Positions 1-5,590 of a DNA stretch of 64,000 nt are shown here, one piece after another. This DNA comes from Bradyrhizobium sp. dw_411 (lineage in GTDB: Bacteria; Pseudomonadota; Alphaproteobacteria; Rhizobiales; Xanthobacteraceae). A program made the position numbers and the translations under genes. The stretch spans positions 41,894 through 105,893 of the forward strand of contig NZ_JAAVUY010000023.1 of NCBI RefSeq assembly GCF_018449695.1, read 5' to 3'. The notes under the pieces were generated by a model. The model was not told the origin of the DNA. It searched no databases and saw only the letters and a program-made list of their open reading frames with translations. The first letter of the stretch is position 1; every line of letters starts with the position of its first letter.

Positions 1-455
1 TGCGTTCCCAGCGCCAGCGGAATCATGCCGCCGCCCACCGCTGCCGCCGAACCCGACGACGATCCACCGGGCGTGTAACCGGTATTGTGTGGATTGACCG
101 TCGGCGTCGGATCGTTGGCCGCGAATGCCGTGGTGGTCGTTTTGCCGATGATGGTCGCGCCGGCTTGCTTGAGCATCATCACGATGGGCGCATCCGCACG
201 CGGCTGCCAGCCGCCGTAAATCGCCGCACAGCCCATCTCGGTCGGCAAGTCAGCGGTATCGATGATGTCCTTGATGCCGACGGCGATGCCGCGCAACGGA
301 TCGGCGCTCGCAGCGCTGGCGTTCTCATTCTGCCGAACAAACGCGCCGACAGTCTTTTCCCGCGCCCCGATCGCCTCCCGCGTCTGGGCAATCGCCGCAT
401 CGGGAGACAATTCGCCGGCATCGATGCGGCGCTGGAGATCGGCGAGCGAGATCAT
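1..455 (-). CDS. Amidase signature family hydrolase, N-terminal part (runs off the window)
   Basis: The gene starts at 455 on the minus strand and continues beyond base 1, so about 151 N-terminal residues are visible. They include the catalytic lysine context VGIKDIID and the glycine/serine-rich amidase signature GGSSSGSAAAVGGG, which carries the cis-Ser and nucleophilic Ser of the Ser-cisSer-Lys triad. The family hydrolyses amide bonds (glutamyl-tRNA amidotransferase A, allophanate hydrolase and general amidases); the substrate cannot be told from this part. An AGGAAAC ribosome-binding site precedes the ATG. Family assignment is firm, specificity unknown. Confidence 0.9.
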   Translation of the reverse strand, partial: MISLADLQRRIDAGELSPDAAIAQTREAIGAREKTVGAFVRQNENASAASADPLRGIAVGIKDIIDTADLPTEMGCAAIYGGWQPRADAPIVMMLKQAGATIIGKTTTTAFAANDPTPTVNPHNTGYTPGGSSSGSAAAVGGGMIPLALGT

Positions 456-579
456 CGGTGGGGTTTCCTGACGTGGACTGGAGTGGTTTTACGAAGCGGA
501 TGAAGATCGGGCAAGCGCCACAAGCGTGACCGCCGAGTACATGCACATAGGAACAGACCATACTCGTAATGCTGGCGGC

Positions 580-1284
580 CTATATCTTTGGCGCGATAAC
601 TACTCTGACAGTGCCATCTGGTATCGCTTCATCGGCGGCAATGAAACCTCCCGCGTCTAGCGATTTTCCAATCGCAAACATCAGGGCCTTGGCTGGTGTC
701 ATTTCCTGCGGATTGCCGGCTGCGGTTTTGGACAGGACGCTGACTCCCGTGGGGTTGGCGCGATGTTGCAAGGTCGCTGGGAAGCCCTTCATCCAATCGG
801 GCGGTGACTGCAATTTCTTTAGTTCGGAGAGAGAATACGGCCAGTTCTTGTCTTTGAGCAGAACGGCGATCATACCTGCAACCATGAAGCAGTCCGAGCA
901 TTCCGGCACATACAGAATTTCAATTGAGGTGGGAGCTTCAACGCCAACCAGTTCGGAGTTGAACTTCTCAGGGTTGACCATTCGCCAAGCTTGTAGCTTT
1001 TGCAATTCGAGTCGGGCTTGAGCTGCCCCTTTGTTTGCCTCAGCCGTATCCTTGCGCAGTTCGTCGCCCTGGGTCACAAGCGAAGCTATCCGCTCATTGG
1101 ATTCTAATTCGGACTGTTTCTGCAACTTTATTATGACAGCGGTCGATATGCCGACGACAACCGCCGCAATTGCGGCGACGCCAAGAAATGAAACCATCAC
1201 AACATTCCAAGCGTCTAGATCGAGACCAAACATCCGTCTCACCCTCTTGGAAGCTGTGGTGTTTTCACTGTGAGTCGCATCCAT
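580..1284 (-). CDS. Hypothetical single-pass membrane protein with coiled coil
   Basis: I do not recognise this 234-residue protein. It has one clear membrane segment at about residues 28-54 (VVMVSFLGVAAIAAVVVGIS), then a charged heptad-like stretch at about 55-98 that looks like a coiled coil, then a soluble domain with a CxxC pair (PECSDCF). The soluble part contains hydrophobic beta-like strands such as SIEILYVPE and VRVVIAPKI. The CxxC next to a strand could suggest a thioredoxin-like or surface-sensing fold, but this is speculation. Codon use is more AT-rich than in the flanking housekeeping genes. No ribosome-binding site is obvious before the ATG at 1284. Confidence 0.6.
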   Translation of the reverse strand: MDATHSENTTASKRVRRMFGLDLDAWNVVMVSFLGVAAIAAVVVGISTAVIIKLQKQSELESNERIASLVTQGDELRKDTAEANKGAAQARLELQKLQAWRMVNPEKFNSELVGVEAPTSIEILYVPECSDCFMVAGMIAVLLKDKNWPYSLSELKKLQSPPDWMKGFPATLQHRANPTGVSVLSKTAAGNPQEMTPAKALMFAIGKSLDAGGFIAADEAIPDGTVRVVIAPKI

Positions 1285-1558
1285 CGCGGCTATTTAGCAA
1301 CGGTTATTTGCTTTTAGATAGGCTCAAGCCGCGTGACCTTCGCGGCGTAGCTTATGGACCGCAAAATATGATTGCTAGTCTAGCGGGGTCGCCTCTATTC
1401 TACCAACCGGGACCAGGATCGGCGCCCCCTTCCCCACGCCCTCAGGTTGATCCATTCTGCCCGCCGAGGACCGAATGGATAAACAAACTCCCAACACGCC
1501 CCATCTCACAGACGCCCAGCGCATCGACTGGCTGCGGCTCATTCGCTCGGACCGCGTC

Positions 1559-1566
1559 GGGCCGCA
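1559..1566. repeat. Target-site duplication, left copy
   Basis: GGGCCGCA flanks the element directly; the second copy is at 6266-6273. An 8-bp duplication is characteristic of the IS1595 family. Both copies lie in the dprA coding frame. Confidence 0.93.
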
Positions 1567-1591
1567 CGGTATTATGGCGCAAACGCCACAA
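1567..1591. repeat. Left terminal inverted repeat (25 bp)
   Basis: It begins CGGTATTATGGCGCAAAC and is a perfect reverse complement of 6241-6265. Homology stops immediately inside base 1591. The repeat itself contains a short palindrome (TGGCG-CAAA-CGCCA), a plausible transposase-binding feature. Confidence 0.93.
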
Positions 1592-1639
1592 GAATTTTGA
1601 CGGGCAAGAATTACGTCTCCGCGATCAAAGGAGACGACC

Positions 1640-2086
1640 ATGCCAGTTGGAAAGATACTACCATACCACGCGCTAAAGACCCTGACCCAGCTTCACGCTG
1701 AATTGGGCGGCAAGATCGACAGCAACCAGAAGTCCGGCGACAAGCTCCGCGCCCAGATGATCCAGGTTGAAGCCGTCATGAAGATGTTGGACCCGGAAGT
1801 GAACGTCCGGGGGATATCCATCAAGCGGCGGGTGATCGGCAATCCCTGGTTCAAGCGCGGGACGATGTTTCGCAGTGCCGTTGACGCCATGCGGCGGGCT
1901 GGCAAGCCGTTGACGTGCCGGGAGATCACAGACGCTGTACTTGAGGGCAAGACGCCCCAGCCGACCCGCCAGCAGGCCATCAACGTACAGGCGGCCATTC
2001 TGGCGGCATTGCAGAAGCGGGACGGAACGGCCGTGGTTGGCGAGGGTACGCCGACGCGGTGGAGCCTGCGCGGGACGACCTCTTAG
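1640..2086 (+). CDS. HARE-HTH-like winged-helix protein, transposon cargo
   Basis: A 148-residue protein with a strong ribosome-binding site (GGAGACGACC before the ATG). Residues 1-55 are helical and charged, possibly a coiled coil. Residues 72-143 have the pattern of a HARE-HTH/winged-helix domain: a start helix (MFRSAVDAMRRAG), the KPLTCREITDAVL segment, a second helical segment and a final beta hairpin ending TRWSLRG. HARE-HTH domains occur in chromatin-associated and restriction-linked proteins and probably bind nucleic acid or modified bases. The protein at 5591-6193 has the same architecture, so the element has one such protein near each end. A role in target choice, transposition control or cargo maintenance is inference. 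Confidence 0.6.
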   Translation: MPVGKILPYHALKTLTQLHAELGGKIDSNQKSGDKLRAQMIQVEAVMKMLDPEVNVRGISIKRRVIGNPWFKRGTMFRSAVDAMRRAGKPLTCREITDAVLEGKTPQPTRQQAINVQAAILAALQKRDGTAVVGEGTPTRWSLRGTTS

Positions 2087-2195
2087 TGAGACAACCCATT
2101 GCTCCGTCATGCCGCTTGCTGTTTAGTGTAGCCGAATCGCTACACCGTCCCTATATGTTGGGTGTCAAGCCCACGGCCATAATGATAGTGGGGAA

Positions 2196-2573
2196 ATGTT
2201 AGGACGCGCGCTAAATCTGGTCACCGTTTTATTTGTTTGCGGACAAACAGTCCTCATCCTGCATTTCGTTGCACGCGGCGACCTGAGCAGTCCGACTACC
2301 CCGGTCATTGAATATAAAGACTTCGTCACGATCCTATTGACCGCGTTAGGCGTCATGATTGCCGTCGGGGCAATTTTTGCGGCCGTTGCGGCCATTTGGG
2401 GATTTGAATTTTTGAGACGTGAAACGCGGGAAAGTGCTGAAAAGGCCGCCCGGGAACGAACTGAGGCGATGCTACCCAGTCTCGTTCAACAGCAAGTGAG
2501 ATTTGAATTGCAGGGCATCAAGACGTCCGGTGATGAGATAGCGGCAGAGATGTCGAAAGAAGACAAGCCATGA
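2196..2573 (+). CDS. Small two-helix membrane protein, coupled to ImmA/IrrE peptidase
   Basis: A 125-residue protein with two predicted membrane segments, at about residues 6-26 and 43-69, followed by a charged cytoplasmic helix rich in Glu, Arg and Lys (about 73-125). Its stop overlaps the start of the metallopeptidase gene at ATGA (2570-2573), so the two are almost certainly translationally coupled. The function is not recognised. A membrane anchor or stimulus-sensing partner for the peptidase is a reasonable inference. Three leucines (residues 2, 12 and 51) are encoded by UUA, rare in this genome but readable by the anticodon of the tRNA carried on the same element. Confidence 0.65.
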   Translation: MLGRALNLVTVLFVCGQTVLILHFVARGDLSSPTTPVIEYKDFVTILLTALGVMIAVGAIFAAVAAIWGFEFLRRETRESAEKAARERTEAMLPSLVQQQVRFELQGIKTSGDEIAAEMSKEDKP

Positions 2574-3049
2574 CGACCAATATCTTTCAAATCGCAGAAC
2601 GTCATTGGGCTAAGGGAGCCCCTGTGGATGTACAGGCAATTATTAGAGAGGCTGGCGTTGAATATAAAGAAATGCCCAAGCCGTCTTCGGTTTCAGGGCT
2701 AATTGAGGCCTATGGTGGTGGCTACCGCATAGTAGTGAACTCCGATCATTCGCTTGTTCGTCGGCGATTTACAGCGGCGCACGAGCTAGGCCACTACGTC
2801 TATCATCGCGATATCATTGGGGACGGCATAGTTGACGATGCCGCATATCGAAGCGAACGTATCGGCCAGTATGGCGGCAAGATTCGCCCTGAATATGAAA
2901 CGCAGGCTAATCGCTTTGCAGCCATAATCTTGATGCCGACAGTGCTACTGGATCAGTTGCAGGCAAAACAAACTCCTATTCCAGAAATGGCAAGACAGCT
3001 TCAAGTATCGGTGGAGGCACTTCGGATTCGTCTCGGTATAGCCGATTAA
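2570..3049 (+). CDS. ImmA/IrrE family zinc metallopeptidase
   Basis: A 159-residue protein with the HExxH zinc motif HELGH at residues 71-75 in the typical context RRRFTAAHELGHYVYH, and the second family motif YETQANRFAAIILMP at about 109-123 with the probable third zinc ligand E110. In ICEBs1 and in Deinococcus, members of this family cleave XRE-type repressors to induce mobile-element or damage responses. An XRE gene lies at 4141-4398 on the same element, so it is the obvious candidate substrate (inference). The gene overlaps its upstream partner by ATGA, and its 3' end meets the transposase stop convergently at 3046-3049. Confidence 0.88.
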   Translation: MTTNIFQIAERHWAKGAPVDVQAIIREAGVEYKEMPKPSSVSGLIEAYGGGYRIVVNSDHSLVRRRFTAAHELGHYVYHRDIIGDGIVDDAAYRSERIGQYGGKIRPEYETQANRFAAIILMPTVLLDQLQAKQTPIPEMARQLQVSVEALRIRLGIAD

Positions 3050-4032
3050 TTCGCTGGAATATGCCGCTGCCAATACCCTGTGAAGTCTACAGACTTGCCG
3101 CGCTTCAATGCCAGCGAGGCAATGCGGGTTACCTGATCCCCATTCGAGACGCGGCGGTTGTCCTCTCGCCATGATGACTCCTGCGCATAGCGGAGAAGAT
3201 ACGCGCCAGCAATGTGGTGGTGAATGCCAACCTCAGCCCGGCGTAAGCGGGAGAAAAATAACTCCGCCTGATTGGTGCAAGCGCCGTCCGCGCTGTACGC
3301 CTCTAAATGGTTGATGCGCTTCATTTCGAAACGCTCATGCAGACCATCCCATGAACCGGCTTCGTCGGCGTGAACCGTGGTGCCTTTGGCAACGCGCGCT
3401 TTGATGAATGAGGCCGCCGCGCTTTCGGTATTGAACACTGCCGGGACCGAATTGCCGCCACGCTCGCGAATGATGACAACGACCTTGCGCTTGCCGTTTT
3501 GATTGACAGAAAATCGACGGTCGATCCTGTCCTCTTTCCGATTGGCAGGCTTCACGTATCCACCGAAATAACCGCCATCGACTTCAACAATTTTGCCTTC
3601 ACCGCCAACAACGCGGCCCTTCATTTCTTCGGCCATTGCTTCACGCAACTTGTGCGCCAGCACGAAGCAGGTTTTGTATGACGTACCAAGATCGCGAGAC
3701 AATGCGAGTGCGCTCTTGCCCTTCACTTCGTTTGCAAAAATCGCGATTGCGAACAGATAGGAGCGCAGTGGCATCTTGTGCCAAGCGAACAGCGTCCCGG
3801 ACGTGATACTAAAATCCTTGCGGCAGGCGCGGCAGCGGAAGCGCGGCGCGCCTTGCGGGCGCCTGCAATCGTAAGCGTCAAGTCCGCCGCAACAGGGGCA
3901 AACCGGCGCGCCGTCCGTTGCAGACCAACGAACCTTGCGGAACGTAGTTTCGATTTCTGCATCGGCCATTTTGAGAATAGCGGGAAGGCTGAGGGTCTTT
4001 GCTTCGCGGGAAAGTAAGAAATGCTGGGCCAT
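3046..4032 (-). CDS. IS1595-family (ISXO2-like) DDE transposase
   Basis: A 328-residue transposase that mobilises the element. It has an N-terminal zinc ribbon (CPCC at 45-48 and CRAC at 67-70), a helical central region, and an ISXO2-like DDE domain with D152 in VDGGYFGG, D223 in HADEAGSW and the N254/E257 segment TNQAELFFSRLRR. The N-terminus MAQHFLLS is typical of the family and sits 4 nt after GAGGT. I therefore prefer the start at 4032 over an upstream ATG at 4047, which lies inside an operator palindrome. The gene is transcribed away from the XRE repressor, with shared control sequences between them. It is intact and appears functional. Confidence 0.93.
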   Translation of the reverse strand: MAQHFLLSREAKTLSLPAILKMADAEIETTFRKVRWSATDGAPVCPCCGGLDAYDCRRPQGAPRFRCRACRKDFSITSGTLFAWHKMPLRSYLFAIAIFANEVKGKSALALSRDLGTSYKTCFVLAHKLREAMAEEMKGRVVGGEGKIVEVDGGYFGGYVKPANRKEDRIDRRFSVNQNGKRKVVVIIRERGGNSVPAVFNTESAAASFIKARVAKGTTVHADEAGSWDGLHERFEMKRINHLEAYSADGACTNQAELFFSRLRRAEVGIHHHIAGAYLLRYAQESSWREDNRRVSNGDQVTRIASLALKRGKSVDFTGYWQRHIPAN

Positions 4033-4039
4033 GACTACC

Positions 4040-4056
4040 TCAACCATTTTGGTTGA
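4040..4056. promoter_or_regulatory. Operator palindrome O1 in the transposase leader
   Basis: TCAACCATTTTGGTTGA is a perfect palindrome with a 5-nt AT spacer. It lies just upstream of the preferred transposase start and just downstream of its predicted -10. A related palindrome is at 4086-4104. Both have a TCAAC half-site and an A/T centre, as expected for binding of the divergent XRE dimer. Confidence 0.6.
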
Positions 4057-4061
4057 CTGTA

Positions 4062-4090
4062 GCTATATTGGCCGATTTAGATTACGTCAA
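4062..4090 (-). promoter_or_regulatory. Predicted transposase promoter
   Basis: Minus-strand -35 TTGACG (4085-4090), 17-bp spacer, -10 TATAGC (4062-4067). The start point would fall near 4055, on operator O1, and the -35 overlaps operator O2. A repressor on either palindrome would block transposase expression. Confidence 0.5.
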
Positions 4091-4104
4091 CTAAAATAGC
4101 TGAC
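4086..4104. promoter_or_regulatory. Operator palindrome O2 between transposase and repressor promoters
   Basis: GTCAACTAAAATAGCTGAC is an imperfect palindrome. It covers the transposase -35 (4085-4090) and abuts the repressor -35 (4106-4111). It resembles O1 in half-site and in its A/T-only centre. Confidence 0.55.
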
Positions 4105-4105
4105 G

Positions 4106-4134
4106 TTGACAAAAATGATTTTGATCCCTAGTTA
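4106..4134 (+). promoter_or_regulatory. Predicted promoter of the XRE repressor (leaderless start)
   Basis: -35 TTGACA (4106-4111), 17-bp spacer, -10 TAGTTA (4129-4134). The expected start point is about 7 nt downstream, at or next to the ATG at 4141. There is no ribosome-binding site upstream, so the mRNA is probably leaderless. Confidence 0.55.
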
Positions 4135-4140
4135 CGACTG

Positions 4141-4398
4141 ATGTCACCCGAGCAAAGTCGCGCTGCAAGAGGTTGGTTAGGCTGGTCCCAACAGGACTTA
4201 GCCAAAAAGGCGAGCGTCGGTCTTAGCACCGTTAAAGACTTTGAGAGCGGGAACCGAACTCCGATTGCGAACAACTTAAGTGCGATCCAAAAAGCCTTGG
4301 AATCAGGCGGGGTTGACCTAATTTTCGATCCCCTCGGTGCTCCCATTGGGATCAATAAAAAGACGCTGGGTAATTCTTCAAATGGCCCAAATAGTTGA
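4141..4398 (+). CDS. XRE-type helix-turn-helix repressor, transposon cargo
   Basis: An 85-residue protein whose first 60 residues form a classic Cro/C1-type HTH: the segment RGWLGWSQQDLAKKASVGLS is followed by TVKDFESGNRTP. It is divergent from the transposase and flanked by palindromes O1 and O2, so it probably represses the transposase and itself. The ImmA/IrrE peptidase on the same element is its likely antagonist (inference). Leucines 13, 20 and 46 are all encoded by UUA. L20 sits in the conserved QxxLA position of helix 2 of the HTH, so serine misinsertion there would be expected to damage the fold. Confidence 0.8.
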   Translation: MSPEQSRAARGWLGWSQQDLAKKASVGLSTVKDFESGNRTPIANNLSAIQKALESGGVDLIFDPLGAPIGINKKTLGNSSNGPNS

Positions 4399-4447
4399 TT
4401 CTCATTCACTTTTCGTTCTTCTATTTTCTATTCCCATCTAAAAAATA

Positions 4448-4476
4448 TTGAAACCAACCCCAAAGAGTGTTAGTTG
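4448..4476 (+). promoter_or_regulatory. Predicted promoter of the structured RNA
   Basis: -35 TTGAAA (4448-4453), 17-bp spacer, -10 TAGTTG (4471-4476). The -10 closely matches that of the repressor promoter (TAGTTA). The start would be near 4483, just before the structured region. Confidence 0.4.
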
Positions 4477-4482
4477 TCTGTA

Positions 4483-4646
4483 GTGGAAACGGGTTTTGAG
4501 GTGAGAACGGCCTCCTCACGCGCCTAGGCAACTAGGCAAAGTAGCTGAGCAATCAGTGAAGAGATCCGGAAGTGGGCATCCCGGCAATATTTCGTTTCCG
4601 GCCTAATCTGGTCTAAGGGCTCCTTCGGGGGCCCTTAGGCTTTTTT
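4483..4646 (+). ncRNA. Candidate structured RNA of about 164 nt, transposon-borne
   Basis: This non-coding stretch lies between the repressor and the next gene. It contains consecutive stem-loops: a GTGAG/CTCAC stem near 4501-4519; a perfect 6-bp stem capped by a GCAA (GNRA) tetraloop at 4522-4537; a second GCAA-capped stem at 4545-4556; a 6-bp CCGGAA/TTCCGG stem (4566-4571 with 4596-4601); and an intrinsic terminator with a UUCG loop (4613-4646). Two GNRA loops in tandem and a UUCG-capped terminator are unlikely by chance in 160 nt. I could not match it to a known RNA family. It could be a regulator of transposition, an antitoxin-like RNA or the 3' UTR of the repressor mRNA. Confidence 0.5.
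4613..4646 (+). terminator. Intrinsic terminator with UUCG tetraloop
   Basis: An 8-bp perfect outer stem (4613-4620 with 4631-4638) is extended by three inner pairs, one of them a G-U wobble, around a UUCG loop. Six T follow at 4641-4646. It ends plus-strand transcription from the repressor/RNA region and overlaps the last codons of the convergent gene at 4635. Confidence 0.85.
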
Positions 4647-5093
4647 GGCGACCTTTAAGTAGCCTTTTTCGCGTCGGCTCGCGATCTTCTTCTCCGATAC
4701 CATGTAAAAACTGGCGATATGGTACCGGCCGGAAGCGTCGGGGACGATATTGACGGCGACCAGGACAAACTCACCGATTGCAGGGACCCTGGCAATCAAC
4801 TCGATTCCCTCATTCTGTAGATCATCCCCGATATAAAGCGGATCGGCGACGACTACCGCCAAGTGGGGAAGACACAGCGGATAATCCACCGGATGGCGCC
4901 GCTCGGCGTGGGCTTGGGCGGCACGGCTGAGAATCACCTCGCCAGCCTCTAATTCAGTTTCGATTGTGCAATTCACCGTGTCGCACGGGAGGGCACAAAT
5001 TACTAAATCAACCTTTTTGACAGCCATAGCATGCCGTTCCGCAATGTTGACGGCGACCTCGGAATCTGCTTTAATATCAACGTCGTGGCGCAC
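4635..5093 (-). CDS. Unknown transposon cargo protein, possibly a PBECR-like RNase fold
   Basis: A 152-residue protein starting at GTG 5093 behind GGAAGGG. The C-terminal half (VILSRAAQAHAERRHP, then alternating strands such as HLAVVVADPLYIG, ELIARVP, EFVLVAVNIV and YHIASFYMVS) resembles the PBECR group (phage Barnase-EndoU-ColicinE5/D-RelE-like nucleases). Its helix-HxxRRHP start and consecutive strands are typical of that group. This is fold-level pattern recognition only and no active site was proven. The gene starts 22 nt beyond the tRNA on the same strand, so the two are probably cotranscribed. An RNase-like protein next to a tRNA would invite a toxin or tRNA-processing hypothesis. L30 is a UUA codon. 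Confidence 0.5.
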   Translation of the reverse strand: MRHDVDIKADSEVAVNIAERHAMAVKKVDLVICALPCDTVNCTIETELEAGEVILSRAAQAHAERRHPVDYPLCLPHLAVVVADPLYIGDDLQNEGIELIARVPAIGEFVLVAVNIVPDASGRYHIASFYMVSEKKIASRREKGYLKVAKKA

Positions 5094-5115
5094 TTAACGC
5101 CCTTCCGAATATAAG

Positions 5116-5210
5116 CGGAGCGGGTGGGATTTGAACCCACGATCCGACGCGCGAACGTCGGACTACCGATTTTAAGTCGGCTGCAATCAACCTACCTCTG
5201 CCACCGCTCC
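5116..5210 (-). tRNA. tRNA with UAA (Leu) anticodon and serine-type identity elements
   Basis: This is a complete 95-nt class II cloverleaf. The acceptor stem GGAGCGG/CCGCTCC is perfect. The D-stem is GCAG/TTGC with A14, G18, G19 and A21. The anticodon stem GCCGA/TCGGT closes the loop CTTAAAA, giving anticodon UAA. The variable arm has 24 nt with a 7-bp stem. The T-arm is GTGGG-TTCAAAT-CCCAC. The discriminator is G73, and CCA is not encoded. UAA reads the leucine codon UUA, but leucyl-tRNA synthetase normally requires A73. G73, G1-C72, G2-C71, A3-U70, C11-G24 and the long arm are the known E. coli seryl identity set. The body looks like a bacterial tRNA-Ser with a leucine anticodon. All canonical tertiary positions are intact. 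Confidence 0.92.
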
Positions 5211-5220
5211 ATGGTGGTTT

Positions 5221-5250
5221 AAAAGCCGGGCACCCAATGCCCGGCTTTTT
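5221..5250. terminator. Bidirectional terminator-like hairpin just upstream of the tRNA
   Basis: A perfect 8-bp stem GCCGGGCA/TGCCCGGC (5225-5232 with 5238-5245) is flanked by AAAA and TTTTT, giving a T-run on both strands. On the minus strand it lies between the predicted tRNA promoter and the tRNA 5' end, so it could attenuate tRNA expression. On the plus strand it would stop antisense transcription coming across the tRNA. Confidence 0.7.
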
Positions 5251-5278
5251 ACATATCATCCCTAATCCTGGCTTGCAA
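5250..5278 (-). promoter_or_regulatory. Predicted promoter of the tRNA transcript
   Basis: Minus-strand -35 TTGCAA (5273-5278), 17-bp spacer, -10 TATGTA (5250-5255). Transcription would start at the edge of the hairpin at 5221-5250 and run into the tRNA and then the gene at 5093. Confidence 0.4.
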
Positions 5279-5322
5279 CAAAACCGTCATCGTATTTGCG
5301 GAAGCAAGCTATGGAGCACATC

Positions 5323-5512
5323 ATCTTTCCCCGTAAAATTGAAATTGGCCGCCGCGGGGAGAAACGAAATGGATGGATTGCAAATCTTAATTTCTTCTTT
5401 CTTTCTTTTTTTCTTTCATTTTCAACGGGTTAAAAATTACTAGGTTGTTATGGTATGAATCGCCATTTCGTTTCTCCCCGCGGCGGCCAATTTCAATTTT
5501 ACGGGGAAAGAT
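5323..5512. repeat. Perfect 50-bp inverted repeat around a 90-bp pyrimidine-rich spacer
   Basis: 5323-5372 and 5463-5512 are exact reverse complements over 50 bp. The spacer (5373-5462) contains a run dominated by T and C (about 5389-5422). Each arm is GC-rich in its middle (GGCCGCCGCGGGG). As DNA it could extrude a cruciform; as RNA it would form a very long hairpin. No open reading frame or duplicated flank was seen. It may be a MITE-like insertion, a recombination site or a structured RNA. It lies between the tRNA promoter and the promoter of the gene at 5591. Confidence 0.9.
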
Positions 5513-5541
5513 TTGTTTACGACCCGAATTAGTGCTATACG
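5513..5541 (+). promoter_or_regulatory. Predicted promoter of the distal HARE-HTH gene
   Basis: -35 TTGTTT (5513-5518), 17-bp spacer, -10 TATACG (5536-5541), about 50 nt before the start at 5591. It begins immediately at the outer edge of the 50-bp inverted repeat. Confidence 0.4.
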
Positions 5542-5590
5542 ATCACGCCAGAAAACAGCGTTATTCAATGTTTTTAAGTAGGATTGTTTT

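Larger units (their letters stand above)
1475..1600 (+). pseudogene. dprA: dprA 5' fragment, interrupted by an IS1595-type element
   Basis: The ATG at 1475 follows a GAGGA ribosome-binding site. The reading frame encodes about 31 residues of a DprA N-terminus (LTDAQRIDWLRLIRSDRVGP) and then runs into the transposon at 1567, where a foreign tail ends at the TGA at 1598-1600. The frame resumes exactly at 6266: excising the element with one 8-bp duplication gives a continuous RSDRVGPHTFRSLINHFG. DprA loads RecA on incoming single-stranded DNA during natural transformation. The N-terminal SAM-like domain is separated from the Rossmann domain by 4.7 kb, so full-length DprA cannot be made. Confidence 0.93.

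Noticed and set aside
4483..4646. Group II intron or riboswitch
   Set aside because: GNRA loops alone are insufficient; no domain V-like helix, no intron-encoded protein, and no regulated plus-strand gene follows.
5116..5210. Nonsense-suppressor tRNA
   Set aside because: The loop CTTAAAA gives anticodon UAA (reads UUA). To read the UAA stop codon it would need UUA, and the 7-nt loop does not allow that shift.
5077..5259. Small open frame across the tRNA region
   Set aside because: It is the tRNA gene and its flanks read as protein; the cloverleaf explains the sequence.
5323..5512. CRISPR array or phage attachment site
   Set aside because: Only two arms, inverted rather than direct; no cas or integrase gene nearby.
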